NCBI GenBank assembly: GCA_022225965.2
Contig: JAKJXP020000003.1
Span: 124,001-188,000 of the forward strand
Length of the DNA stretch: 64,000 bases
DNA from: Diatrype stigma
Taxonomy: Eukaryota > Ascomycota > Sordariomycetes > Xylariales > Diatrypaceae
Reading direction: 5' to 3'
Of the stretch, positions 23,161 through 35,600 are shown one piece after another. The stretch's first letter is position 1. Each line of letters begins with the position of its first letter. Under the pieces are notes generated by a model. It saw nothing but the letters and a program-made list of their open reading frames with translations, searched no databases and was not told where the DNA came from. The position numbers were made by a program, and so were the translations under genes.

Positions 23161-26100
23161 AGGGGTCAGGTAGTCACTTCAAACGGGTAGCATGTTCCAC
23201 GGATAGTAGACTAGATCGAATTTCACTGTGCAATCCAGTGAGTCGATGTTGTTAAGCTGTCGTAGGTTATACACAATAACACATTGTGCGTGTCAAGGTG
23301 AAGTGCCCTTGCCTGTGTTTTCCTGTAATAATCTCTCCTGCACAGTATCTCGAAGCTCAGTTACTGGCATGAATGCAGATGGGTCCCTGGCATGGTTGAG
23401 CTCTCGTATCACGGATTCGTATGCAAAAGCGAGACCACAGGACCCGCATCACTCCATTTCCTCCCAACTGTAAGCAATCAAAAACTAGCAAGGTAAATAT
23501 GTTCAAGTAATCCTCTGAGATCAATATAAAATAGGGGGTCACACGGTATCCCTGGCCTTTATCAGTGCCATATCGAGCTAGTCCATTGTAACATTTCTGG
23601 ATGGCGGTATAATTAAGCCATTAATACTACTATTTACTTCATATAAAAACATCGACAATACCGTTATAAGCTTGGTTTTCGTTAAGTCTACCAATTATAC
23701 TGATTAAATAAATCAACGGAACCACTGCGTCAAATTGCTTTCCAGCCATAACGAATATTGAAACTGCTTAAAGAGACCTTCTTAACTCATGGCTATGAAC
23801 CAGACTGGGTTGATTTAGACATTCCGAAACGTATATCGTTATGCGTCTTCTTTAATCTGTGCCATATTATATTTCCGCTTGTTTCTATACTTACTAAGGT
23901 CGCATGAGGTGGAACAGCCTCTTAGGATATCACCAAAGCAAGGGCAAGCTGCTTTTAACCACTACCTCGGCTTATGAGGCTAATGTAAAATCGGCTCAAC
24001 TACATGGACGGGTGAAAAGGGAGCTGATAATGGAGCCATAAGCACTACAAGCCAAGGTTGGTATAGAAACAATAGTCCATGGGCCCGGGAGGATCTACAC
24101 CGAGAACCTACCAATCTACAACAACAACTTGCTACAGTTCGACCTGCTCATAACCATGTGACCGCCTACCCGGCCCAACCATTCCTATAAACGTCTGTGG
24201 TATTAAAAAGGGGTTGCCAACTAGGGGCTAGCTATGAGAATCTATCTATAGGTATCGTATTGCCTGGAACAGCCGCGAGAGGACGATGTCGGTCTTACGG
24301 GGGCTACGATGGCCTTACGAGAGGGCAATAGCGATGCGCTCTCAAGACCTCGTAGTGGAGGGCCTCCAAGCGCACACCGGTCGCCCCTAAGGAGGCTTAT
24401 TCCATCTATAGAGAGTTAGTATCGTCTGATCGAATGCGCGAAGTAAACTGTAGACGTAACATATCGCGTCAAGGGGCTTCTCCAAATGAGGAATAAATAT
24501 CATCTACCTACTGCTGGAAGTAGATACAAATATCTTGTTATGTAATTATAGCTATAGCTTTCTAGACAGATGCTTATTGGCAGCTCTGTTATCTCCAACT
24601 TAGTCAAACCATGGAAGTTCTACACGTCAGTTCGAGGATGTTTATCCAATGCCATTTGCTGGGAGCAAGGTGGGAACGATCGGGGCCTTTACTCGAGTAT
24701 AAGCTATATAATCACATGACACGTGCATCTGTTCGTTAACGAATCAAATTTGAACTCCATGTAATAAAGCAACATCTCAGCCACTACCAAGACCTCAATG
24801 TAGTAAATGTAGATCCATGCCGAAGGGAGCAAAGTGCACGATTATATGAAACTCAAGTTCCCAGTCTAGGTTCTGGATGATCAAGCCCGCGCAATTTCCA
24901 TTGATTATTATGAGTCGCGTTTACAACATACCTATGACTGCCTAGCAGAGGAACTTACCATTCGAGACAAGACACCACGGTGATATTCATTTGTTGGACT
25001 TTTTGGGGCTCAGGTAGACCACCGCTGTCTTGATAACAGCGGGTACCTGCACACATCCCTATATTGCAGGCTTTGAGCAGTTCCAGATCTGAGTCAGATG
25101 TCTCCTAGTCAGCTGCTTCTGCCCGGTGTCTCGGGCCTCTCGTCAAATAGGACTGTCGTGGTTTCCTGGTTGACAGTCTCAGAGCTCCCAATGTTGCCTG
25201 CAACCTAATCCTAGGTCACCATAGGTCAACATTGCCGAGGGTTGCCGAATTCATAGGGTACGATTCGCGAGCCCCTCACCGTCGGCATCGGTGTCAGAGA
25301 CTAGGCATGCTGTCCCGAGCGCCAGCAACACCGATGTCTTGATAACACTGGTCAGCAGGACCATGCGGAAAAGATCTCTGAGGCGCGGATCGTTTAGTCG
25401 AGGCTATTGGCGGAGCCGTAATTTGATTTTATCCGGCACCGTCGTACCATTTGCACGGGATGGCCACAGATCTTCGACGATGATTGATGATTTGCAGCGG
25501 GGAAGACGCGCCGGGCTTTTGGTTAGGTTGCGTGTGCGTGACCGGCGTTGGCTTTTGGGATCTTTTTCTGTTACCAAGTGGAGGAAGCCGGGTTACGCCT
25601 CCTGCAATTACCCGGGCCACTGTGACTGGCCTAGGTATTCCGGGCTCGGTTGCACAAAGCCGGCCGGAGCTGCGCATCTGGTGGAGATGGTTGGACGGCG
25701 ACTGGTGCCGGCAACACGCGCCAGTCAGGCGAATGAGTGGTGAGTTATGACGCCCACGGGATTGAAGGAGCTGCAGGAACAGCTCCCCATTGCCCTTCAT
25801 CCCGTATCGGTACCAGCGTCTAACCTCTTACGGTTCCGAAAAAATAGCCACACACATTGCTACATGCCGACTCTGCACCCTTTGTAACCGGGTGGTGTAC
25901 CGATGATCTGACTGCTGCGCGAATGACATGCATATATATATATGTACTCAGTATAGAGCTTTACTGGACTCATAGTCACCTAGTATCTCTTGCCGAGTGT
26001 GCACAGGTGGGCGTCAAGGATGCACGGGAGCCTGCTGTCGTAGGGGCTTTACTACCGAGACCCTCAGGATATCCAAGAGTCGCGTTTCGCGCCATGTTCA

Positions 26101-26734
26101 TATACTCATGTTGTAGGCAGCAGGACTGGTGATACTTCCCTGGAAGCCTTCTGTAAAAATCCTTCTTTTCGGAAGTCACGATTTTGACCTACCTGTTGTC
26201 TCGTGCCGAAGTGGATTCCACTTCTTTAAGAGCCCGCGAACTCGACTACCTGTCCCCAATCTTTCAGATACTGACTGTGCTTGAAGGTCACGTTCTGGGC
26301 ATGCAGAAAACGAGAGCGGGAGATTATGGCCATCCAACGCAACCCGGGTGTAACAGCCCGAGGTTGTAGCGAACGACTTGACGTTGACTCGCCGACGGTC
26401 GAGGCCGTTTGACGACACGGCTGGACTCGCTTGCGGAGCCGTAGTCACCTGGGACCAAGTTCTGTCAGGCGTGAAAAAAGATTATCACGAATATTAAGCC
26501 GTAGCCTGCTGTGGCGACGAGACGATGCTCCCACCGGACCGAAATGACCAGGTCAGCGGATGGCGCTATCCACATTCCGATGCAGGTAGAACCAATCTGC
26601 TTCGCAGGCAGTGGCTCTTGAGTATCAGCCCGAGATATCGGCGATGCTGCACGCGCTGCAGGAAGATATATATATGCACCTCTGTGTTTGGCGAAATGCG
26701 CAGAGGTTGCAGAGGACGGGACGGCAGGAAAGCC
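23161..26734. other. Gene-poor region, left part
   Basis: About 3.6 kb with no convincing gene on either strand. Open frames are short and mutually overlapping. Stretches near 23900-24450 have a coding-like base composition broken by frequent stops, and could be the remains of an old transposable element, but I cannot name one. Confidence 0.45.
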
Positions 26735-26797
26735 ATTGGAGCCCTTGCAGTCCATGGAGCCCTTGGATTCCTTGGAGTCCTTGGAACCATTGGAGCT
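26735..26797. repeat. 9-bp tandem repeat, seven units
   Basis: Seven imperfect 9-bp units of the form CTTGGAGTC or CATGGAGCC run without a break. They produce low-complexity Ser/Lys/Gly readings on the minus strand, which explains the apparent open frames here. Confidence 0.85.
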
Positions 26798-26923
26798 GGT
26801 GTGATATCGAAACATTTGTTTTGTCCTCTCATATGTTGGAAGCACCTGTGGGGTCTAAGATTACCAGCACACCTGTAAGCTGGAGGCTGTAGCTACTGTG
26901 GTCTAGGCGGTATGTAGGTTGTA

Positions 26924-26963
26924 CCTTGGGTCCTTGGGTCCTTGGGTCCTTGGCTGCTTGGGT
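26924..26963. repeat. 8-bp tandem repeat, five units
   Basis: Five units of CCTTGGGT; the first three are identical, the fourth and fifth differ by one base each. Confidence 0.9.
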
Positions 26964-28179
26964 AGGCGTCCAAACGTCAGGGTTGCATTAGGCACGTACT
27001 CCGTAGACGGCGACTTGAAGACCTCCAGCTATCGACACATGTACGTTAGGTAGTGACGCATTCTCGTTCTTGATGACAGAGATATAATTGCCATTTTAAT
27101 TATCATGGTGTATGACGTATGATGTAGGTATGATGTATTACACGATAATATTGTGAGAATATAGGTAGGTAAGGTGGTAAGGTTAGCGATGTGGTTGGCA
27201 AGAAGAACACGTTCATGGACGTGGTGTCCCTATTTTTAACCTGCGATGTGAGTTGTACATACCATGTAGGTAGGCGCGATACAGTATACATACTACCTAC
27301 ATAGTACCTACACACAACACACTAACATTGAAACCCCAAATTAGCTCCCCTCAGCCCCTCAGCCCCTCTGTCCCTAGGTATACCCTCCGAACCTGCCCCT
27401 ACGTTGATTGCTTGATTGCTCGGCTATAGGTGGTTAGGTGGTTAGGTGCTAACTACCGCACCTAACCTAGCAGCCTAGGCAGCTATGTTAGGCAATCTCC
27501 TAGCCAAGTAGGCGCAGTAGGTAGTAACCAGCTCTATAGTAAGAAGGTCTTTATAAGTTTAGAAGAGGAGAGAGCTGCTACCATTCACGCAGCGTCTGGT
27601 AGACTATCTACTTAGGCGGCGGTTAACAACGCGGTTGGTAAGCCTACCCCCTACATACTAGGTATTATGTAGGTAGTTACCCCACTACCGCCCTACCCCC
27701 CTTCTAAGACGAGACGCCCAGGAAGCCCACAGCAAGCCATTTCGCTCGAATGAGGTTATAAGACAAACTGGAAATGTCTTTCCCGATCCGTTGCGTCGGG
27801 TCGTCACAAAATCGATCTAAATGACCAGACGCACTGCGACACTACACATCATCCATCACACACCGCTGCTGTGCTTTGCCCCTGCTATGTTGCAGGTGTT
27901 ATCCAACCTAACCTGGATGCAACCCCCCTCGGAATTTCGAATGACCCGCTTGCCTTGATGAAGAAGATTAGGTAGGGTCAGGCTGGGTCAGGTAGGCGGA
28001 AACAATCAAATCCCACGTGGTTATCCTCCAAGGTGTGTACTATACTACTATAGTGATGTGCGATGACGGGAGGTGCACCCTTAACCGCCTTAGTAGGATG
28101 GCCCACGATACCTACTACCCAGCTACCTTACCTACCTTAGCTGATACACCTGATACTGCATGCTGCATGCTGGAAACCG
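26964..28179. other. Gene-poor region, middle part
   Basis: No gene seen. The stretch 27120-27700 is crowded with short words such as TAGGTAGG and its complement CCTACCTA, a common low-complexity pattern in fungal intergenic DNA. Confidence 0.5.
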
Positions 28180-28228
28180 CATACTGGATACTGGATACTG
28201 AATACTGGATACTGGATACCGCATACCG
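28180..28228. repeat. 7-bp tandem repeat, seven units
   Basis: Seven consecutive 7-bp units of the form GATACTG, with variants CATACTG, AATACTG, GATACCG and CATACCG. Confidence 0.9.
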
Positions 28229-30529
28229 CATCCCCATCGGCAGTGCAACTGGGTGTGGGCGAGATCTTATCCACCGCTGTGGTCCCATCTCGGTTGGATC
28301 GAAGGCTAGCCACCCCCTAATTTGCATCCAAGATCCCCTCCGATGCACGAAACGAAGAACGCGGTGAGACTAGCCATCCAATCCAGTGGACATACGTCTT
28401 CTTCCTGATTGCTGTTTTCTCGTCGTCGGGTACTCACGTGGCGGTGATCGCCTTTTGGTTGCATCCAACATGCCTGCAGCTAGACTAGGCCTGCAAGCGA
28501 AGCTAAAGTTGGAATTAAACGCAGATTTGGAGATGCCGAGTGGCTCGGAGCAGGGAGAAAAAAGAAAAGAGAAGGAGATATTGTGGACAAAAAAGAAAAA
28601 GAAAAGAGGCACACCCGGAATGCCGATATAACGTCCGAACTGTTGATTGGTCCAGACCGATGGCGGCCCCGTCTTGATTGGCCACGCTTCGAGAAAACAG
28701 TTCGGTTCGATCTTTCGTCCCGCCAAATGGTCGCACGGGTTATTTCGAGCATTCGGGTTTGCGGTACGTGACACATTCCGCTTAAGTATTGGCTCGCATA
28801 TGCATGTGCTGTACTTCTAGGGACCAGTGCAACCAGTCACACGAAAAGTTCGGATCGCCCGTAGGATTATACCTTGGTAAATGATATAATTTTCTTTCGT
28901 TGGACCTTCTTCAGAGGCGCATCTCCCTGGTTTTATTAAGCAGGTATTAAGCGGCTACCAAGCAACGAAAACTGGTTAATGACGGGATTCGTGGTTTGCC
29001 AGTGCCAGCCGCCAGCGCCGCTCCTTATCACGGGCAGCGTCCTATCAGCGCCGCCAGCGGCAGCAGCCCCTGACAGACCCAAGCAATTTAGACCTGAGCT
29101 AAGGCGGGCATAGTGCCGTGTCAAGAAATAAGGCAAGAGCTAGAACACGGGCTAGCCCCGGCGAACCCCTAAAAATCCCACTATTTATGGTTAAAGGCAC
29201 TTGGCTCGTTCGAGGCAGCCGGCCGGGCCGGGTGGTTCGTATTATTTTCCCCGTTTTGTAATGAATAGTTCGTACAGTAGGTCTTCATAGAAACGAGGCG
29301 TACCTTGTACGGCCTTCAAGGTTGTTTGTTCGCGGCTCTGAAATGAGCTTGGTTCTGCATGTATGAGCTCTTCATGTTTGGGGTGAAGACAAGACAGTGG
29401 GCGAGTGGGTGGCTGACACACTTAAGGCAACAACTTCAACCAAAGGGCGTGTTAATTACCTAGTGTGTGTAACGTAGGTCGAAGACTTTGCCATGCGCCC
29501 ACGGAAGGGACAGCATGGCAACGTACGACCTAAGGTAGTTGGGAACAAGAACGTCTGCTCCAACTACAACGAAGTACACCCATACATAGACCCCATACAT
29601 AGAATGGAATCCTACACACTTGGGTGGCGCGATGAGGGTGTGTGTGGGTGTGGGTGTGTGAGAGTAAGATCGCGCGCGTGTGTGGTTAGTTATACTTATT
29701 ATGCGCGCGCTATGCGTCCACTTCCCCATCGCGCCAGTCAGTCCAGGCCATCGGCATCAGCGGTGCAATGTGAGGCGAAGGTGATGAGTCTGATGAGATG
29801 CTTCCAGCTACGCGGACAGTATGTATGCATGTGTGTATGTAGTTAGTATGTATACCTACATAGTAACTTATCGACCTAGGTAATGTATGTATTGTACAAA
29901 CATTGAAGTTTCCTAGGGTCCCTAGCAACCGTATTGTACCTAGCTGCCGGCGCGACAAGCCTGCTAACTAGCTGTACGTGCTATACTAGATCCTATAACA
30001 CGTTCTTATTAGGCTTCGGCTAGCGATTGTCGAGCGGTTTTCTTTCCTTCTCGGAATCCCTCCATGGGCCATAGCGGGCAGCTAGAGCTCCCCGATGTGA
30101 TTCCAATGTCCTTCTACAGTATACCGCAGGGGATCCCGCCCGCAGTCGATGGGTTCCCGAACTGTGTGGGTTTCGTTTTCTCCATCATTATGTTGGACCT
30201 TATCAGCCGGGGCGGCGGCGGGTGAAGAGAATGAAACGGTCGTCGTCGATCGTTTATTTAACGAAAGTGGCGCTAGTCACACAGATTTCCAGTCATGTGG
30301 TTCATATTTTCCACTCGTCCTTGATATTGGGTATCTGCCCGGACCATCTTGCGTACACGGCATAAACGTCTAGGCACATCTAGGCACATACAAGCAAACA
30401 GTAGCCGAGTGCTTAAATGGACGTCTGCCCAAAAGCAAGGCCAAAGCAGCCTTCTCCGACCTGTGCTCCTCTCTTTCCGGCCGGCTCATGATTTGTTTCC
30501 TGGTTCAGGTCTTCTTAAACCAACCCCCC

Positions 30530-30574
30530 CTTGTCTTGTCTCGTCTCGTCTCGTCTCGCCTGGTCCTGTCTCGC
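30530..30574. repeat. 5-bp tandem repeat, nine units
   Basis: Nine pentamer units of the form CTCGT (variants CTTGT, CTCGC, CTGGT, CCTGT). Confidence 0.85.
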
Positions 30575-30885
30575 CTGGGCATCTTGCTGGACGGACATCG
30601 TGTTCCCACTTGACTTGCCTACCCTGGACATTAATACGGCCACCCACCAATGATGTCTTGCGTTTTCTCATAAGGCTGATTTCTGACACGCCAAAGCTTC
30701 GACAACCACGTGGCTGGGGGGGCCTTCTTAAAACTCTTGACCCTTGACTCTTGACTTTTGAATTGTCGTGGCAGACAGAGTACTTCGTACAGCTCAGCCC
30801 AATAAGTCTACACTTCAGCAGGCTCATAACAATACCGTCTGAGTCACCAGCACCATCATCATCATCACTACCGTCGTCGACATTG

Positions 30886-30912
<27 letters not shown>
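30886..30912. repeat. TCA trinucleotide repeat, nine units
   Basis: Nine perfect TCA units; a shorter related run lies just upstream near 30853-30866. The minus strand reads as poly-Asp in one frame, which gives a false open frame. Confidence 0.95.
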
Positions 30913-30916
<4 letters not shown>

Positions 30917-31360
30917 AGTCACACGATATTCTCCGTGTCTATTTAAAAGTCCCGGTGGTGCCTTAGTGTACATCAACGACACCAACTGGAACAGCAAACG
31001 CAACGCCTTTCCTTCAAACCGTGAGTCGATGATCCCGTGGTGATTTTTGGGCTCGCCCTTCTTACCGTTGTACCCTTCCATAGCTGCTCGATGGCCGGGC
31101 GACTATGACACTTTCAGGTGAGCTCTATATGCATTGCTATTTTCCTTTGGTTTTACAGCACCAAGCATCCATGTAAGCAATGCTGCCTACGGTCAGCCTT
31201 GCTGTGCCTCGCCGCTTATGGGAGGCAGCCTCGTCGCCCCCAAGCTCCACTGCCCTCCCTGACTGCAGATCGCGCTCGTCACATTGGATCTGTCAGCACC
31301 CAAACGAGATTGGTGATGGGGGTAACCTACCCAGTTGCCTACCTGGCAGGCAACAAGCCA

Positions 31361-31440
31361 GTCTGGTCTGGTCTGGTCTGGTCCGGTCCTGCCTATGGTG
31401 ACTGACTGACTGGTGACTGGTGACTGGTGACTGATGACTG
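31361..31440. repeat. Adjacent 5-bp and 7-bp tandem repeats
   Basis: 31361-31390 holds six GTCTG-type units (four exact). About 31396-31440 holds TGGTGAC-type heptamers and TGAC steps. Confidence 0.8.
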
Positions 31441-32627
31441 CTCTGCTGGCTGTCGCTGCCCTCTGAATCCTCACGTCATCTGGCTGCCGAGGTTGTATTG
31501 GTGGTAGACGGTCGAATTGGTGACTGGTTGTAGGGGGTTTGGGGAAGGGAGGGTTGCCTTGGACTGCCAACCGCGGACCCAACTGCATGTGGTTTTACAA
31601 CATACAACCTGGAACCTTGAACCTTGAACATGTAATGTCATCCTGAATGTCATCATGGGCAGCCATGGATGGCCGTATTAGCCGTACTTGGTATGGTAGA
31701 GCGTGCCTTCCGGGAGCGTCATCGTGCCTTCCCACCCGCAAATCCAAACATCCATACAACCTAGAACCTTAAAGTTGCCTGCATGTTCTACATGTCCTAC
31801 CTTCCATTACCTCCTCGCGTCGCGCCTCTACGACCTTACAACCTCGGTGGCTCAGTGTAGCTACATACATAGGCCCGGTCCAGTGATCAGTGTCCAGCGT
31901 CCAGTGTCCAGAGTCCCGGTCCAGTGTTGGGTGACAGGTGTCAGGCGTCAGGCGTCAGATCCATCCGTGTTGGGGTGATGCATTCGAGCCTTGAAGATGA
32001 AGGAGCGAACCGTCAAGGTTCTCCATCGGTATTTCCACAAACCACCTACAATGTGGTCCTACCTGGAAACTAGGCAATCACGGCACTGCGTTGGTGGTTT
32101 GTCTGCCTGCCTGCCTTCATCTTCAATCTTCACTCACCTCAACCTCTGGTTCTGCCTCAGACGCCCCCTCGCTCATCATCCACAACCCATCACCCACCAC
32201 CCAACGCTCATCACCCGTCACTCATCACTGCCTCGCCCACCCACTCACTCACTACCATCCACCCTGCTGTGCCGTCGATAACCCCCCTCTTCATTCACAT
32301 CACGAGTTCACCACCAGTTTGATAACACAGATATGTGAGCTTTCACTTGTCGATTGGAACCCCCATCGCTGTTGCACAGAAGTCATCGTTTTGCCCGCGG
32401 GTTTTCCCATAAGCTTCTCAACAACCTTTAGTCTACTTTCTTGGCACGGGCCGTGATACATTGTCTAACCTCTTCTCTAGACGAATATCGGCACAATCCT
32501 TACGCAGCGCATACTGACTTGTCTTCAAACCTCCGAAGTTCAGCTAAGCCAAGTCGAACCTCTCTAGCCGTCGCCTACCCCCTACTTATCCATCGGAGCC
32601 TCTAGGGCGTTGCTCCGAGTCATACCC

Positions 32628-35600
32628 ATGCTCATGACTGACGTCCACTTACTGTGGCCGCTGGTCATCCTCCGCTATGTTTATCCTACCGCCATTTTCG
32701 TTTACTTTGCGGTGACGTTGGCCATCGCAGCCTGCAGGTTGCAGACCTCTTCAGTCACCGCCAAGACCGCTCATGTCCGCCACAGGGCTATCAGTAATCT
32801 TCATATCGCCTTGATCTTATCCTTTACGGTACAGGCCGTTGCCAAGATTGTCGAGCTCCTCTTCTGGGGCCTGTGGCCTACCCAGGATACCACCATTGGC
32901 CTGTTGTCGTGCATTCTGGTGTTCGGCATCGAGCACAACTCCTTGAGAGATCCCGCCAGTACAGCCTGGTTACCCTTTCTTGGATCATGGATTTTAGCTC
33001 TTGCCTTCGAACCTACAATCGCTGCCCTTACTATCCTCACGTCACTGCAAGGGCACGGTCGGTCTTCACACTTTCCGTTCGTCGTACTGGACGCCTGCAT
33101 CGCCCTCATCCGTTGCATTATTCTCATCGCTGCCATCTCGACCTACCTCGTATGGAGAACCAGTTCTCCCCACGACAACGTTGATGAAGAGTGTAGACCT
33201 CTCATTCGTAAACCAGACCAGAGGTCCAGCGAAGGGGAAAACTCGGCAGATAGTGGATATGGTACTAACACGGAAAGTTCCAACACCGAAGCGACTAATA
33301 CCGAGACCGCCAACTCTCCTAGTGAACCCGAGTCCCCCTGGGAACGCCATGAACGGATTGCTCGGGAGCAGATGGAGAAGCGCTTGAAAAGTGAAGGCAG
33401 TTGGGTTGCGTATGCCAAGGGTTTCATGATCTTCTTCCCGTACGTTTGGCCTGTAGGCAACCGCCGCTTACAGGTGTACGCTGGGCTTGTTGGTCTCTGC
33501 TTGCTTGCTGGAAATGCCTTGAACTTCCTTGTCCCTCTCCAGATAGGCGTTGTCATGGATAGTCTAAGTGGCGTCTCGGGCAAAAATCCGTGGACACAAG
33601 TCGTCATTTTCGCTGGCCTCCGACTCTTAGCCTCCGAAGCTGGCATCAATCTGCTCCGGCAGTACCTCTGGTTGCCAGTCGAATATTATTCGCAGGAAGC
33701 ACTTAGTGTTGCAGCGTACTCTCACGTGATGCGACTATCGTCGGACTTCCATGATTCTAAAAGCTCATCGGATCTTATAGTTGCCATCTCATCAGGAAAT
33801 GCCATTTCAAACATGCTGGAGTCGATTTGCTTCCAGGCAATTCCGTCCGTGATCGACCTGATCGTGGCCTTTTCTTACCTTTCCTCCAAGTTTGGTGCTT
33901 ATGAAGGCTTCATCACAATCGCAACCGGCATTGCGTTCATCCAGGCTGTTGCCCTGATGATTGGCGATTATGCCGAGAGGAGAAAGACAATGGTCAAAGC
34001 GTATGTGTGTCCCTGAAGACATCATTCCACCACTGTCCTCTCTGGAAAGATCTCCAGACCTGTCATGGTATTGTATTGTATGCTGACTGGAGCTTATCAC
34101 AGGTACTTTGAGGAGCATTATGTTCGACAAGCAGGTATTCAAGGGTGGCATACTGTTAGTTCCTTCAATCAGATAGGGTATGAGGAGAACCGGTATAAAA
34201 CCGCAGTCAGGGCACAAGTCGAAGCCATCAAGTCAATATATACCGGCTACCTCTTCCGACAAGCAGCTCAGTACCTCATTCTCCTCGCTGGCCTATTAGC
34301 CGGTGCCTTCCTTGCTGTCTACCAAGTTACCAACGGCCAGGCTACCTCCGGAGACTTCGTCATGCTGCTCACGTATTGGGGCCAGCTTTCGTCACCTTTA
34401 CGATTCTTCGCGGGTCTCGGAAGAAGCCTGAGCAACGACTTGGTCCATGCAGAGCGACTGCTAGAAGTGATGCTCACGGAGCCAACTATTGTGGACAAAC
34501 CCAATGCGAAGCCGCTTAGATTAAAAGGCGGCAGGATCGATTTTAAAAACGTCAGCTTCAGCTACGACAAGAAGAAGGACATCTTGAAGGGTGTGAAGCT
34601 GTCTGTCCCGGCCGGAACTACTGCCGCCTTTGTTGGAGCCACTGGCGCGGGCAAATCTACCATTCTGAAACTTCTCGACCGATTCTACGATGTTACCGGT
34701 GGCTCCATTCAGATCGATGGCCAAGATATTCGCGATGTTACTCTGGCAAGGTAGGCCACGCTATACCAGAATATATGTTTTATTCATGTGTTATGAAGTC
34801 GCTAATGAAATTTCCTGCAGTCTTCGACAGTGCATTGGGATGGTCCCACAGAGTCCCATCCTCTTCGATGACACTGTCATGAACAATATCCGATATGCGC
34901 GACTGACCGCGTCCGACGAAGAAGTCTATAGTGCATGTAAGGCAGCTGCCATGCATGAACAGATCATGGGATTCACCGATGGTTACAAGACTCGAGTTGG
35001 CGAGCGGGGAGTGTAAGGTTCCATGGCGCTGATAAGCCTGTGTTACAGGATTGCTGACATACACAGGAAACTCTCTGGCGGCGAGTTGCAGCGCATTGCT
35101 ATCGCTCGCGCAATTTTAAAGCACCCTGACATTGTACTTCTGGATGAAGCTACAAGTGCTGTAGATACCGACACGGAGCAGAAGATTCAAGAAGGTCTCC
35201 ATGCCCTTTGCAAGGGTCGAACCACCATGATTATTGCGTGAGTATATATTGCATGCTGAGGGTATTGCGGATATTAGTTGCTTAGGCTTCGTGTGTTGCA
35301 TCGGCCCTTGACCTCTGGAATAGCCTGGTACCCTGGACGCTCGAGATACACGCTTGCTAACCGGTTTTTAGGCACCGTCTGTCCACGGTAATGAATGCTG
35401 ACATTATCTTCGTGGTTTCTGATGGCCAGGTTGTTGAGCAGGGTAGCCATGACGTACTAATTGCCAAAGGAGGGAAATATGCCGAGCTTTGGTCTAAGCA
35501 GATATTCCTCAAGCCGAAAGAGCCTAAGGAAGACGACGAAAGCACCGACGACGGTATATCCAAGCCTACATCGGAGCACACTGAGACAGACGGTCTTATC

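Larger units (their letters stand above)
28229..32627. other. Gene-poor region, right part, leading into the ABC transporter promoter
   Basis: About 4.4 kb with no supported gene. It includes several simple repeats, listed separately. The last kilobase is C/T-rich and probably holds the promoter and leader of the ABC transporter gene. Confidence 0.5.

Noticed and set aside
25291..25750. 150-codon plus-strand frame and 123-codon minus-strand frame
   Set aside because: They overlap each other, are rich in Arg/Pro from local composition, and resemble no known family.
26465..26892. Overlapping open frames on both strands rich in Ser/Lys/Gly or Trp/Ser/Pro
   Set aside because: They are produced by the 9-bp tandem repeat; no start context, splice or family signal supports a gene.
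28605..28725. Possible tRNA, because GGTTCGA resembles a B box
   Set aside because: No matching A box, acceptor stem or cloverleaf could be formed around it.
30486..30917. Minus-strand frame beginning with a long Asp run
   Set aside because: It is the TCA trinucleotide repeat read backwards, with no domain beyond it.
33001..33387. Plus-strand frame overlapping the first exon of the ABC transporter
   Set aside because: It is a shadow frame inside the well-supported transporter exon.
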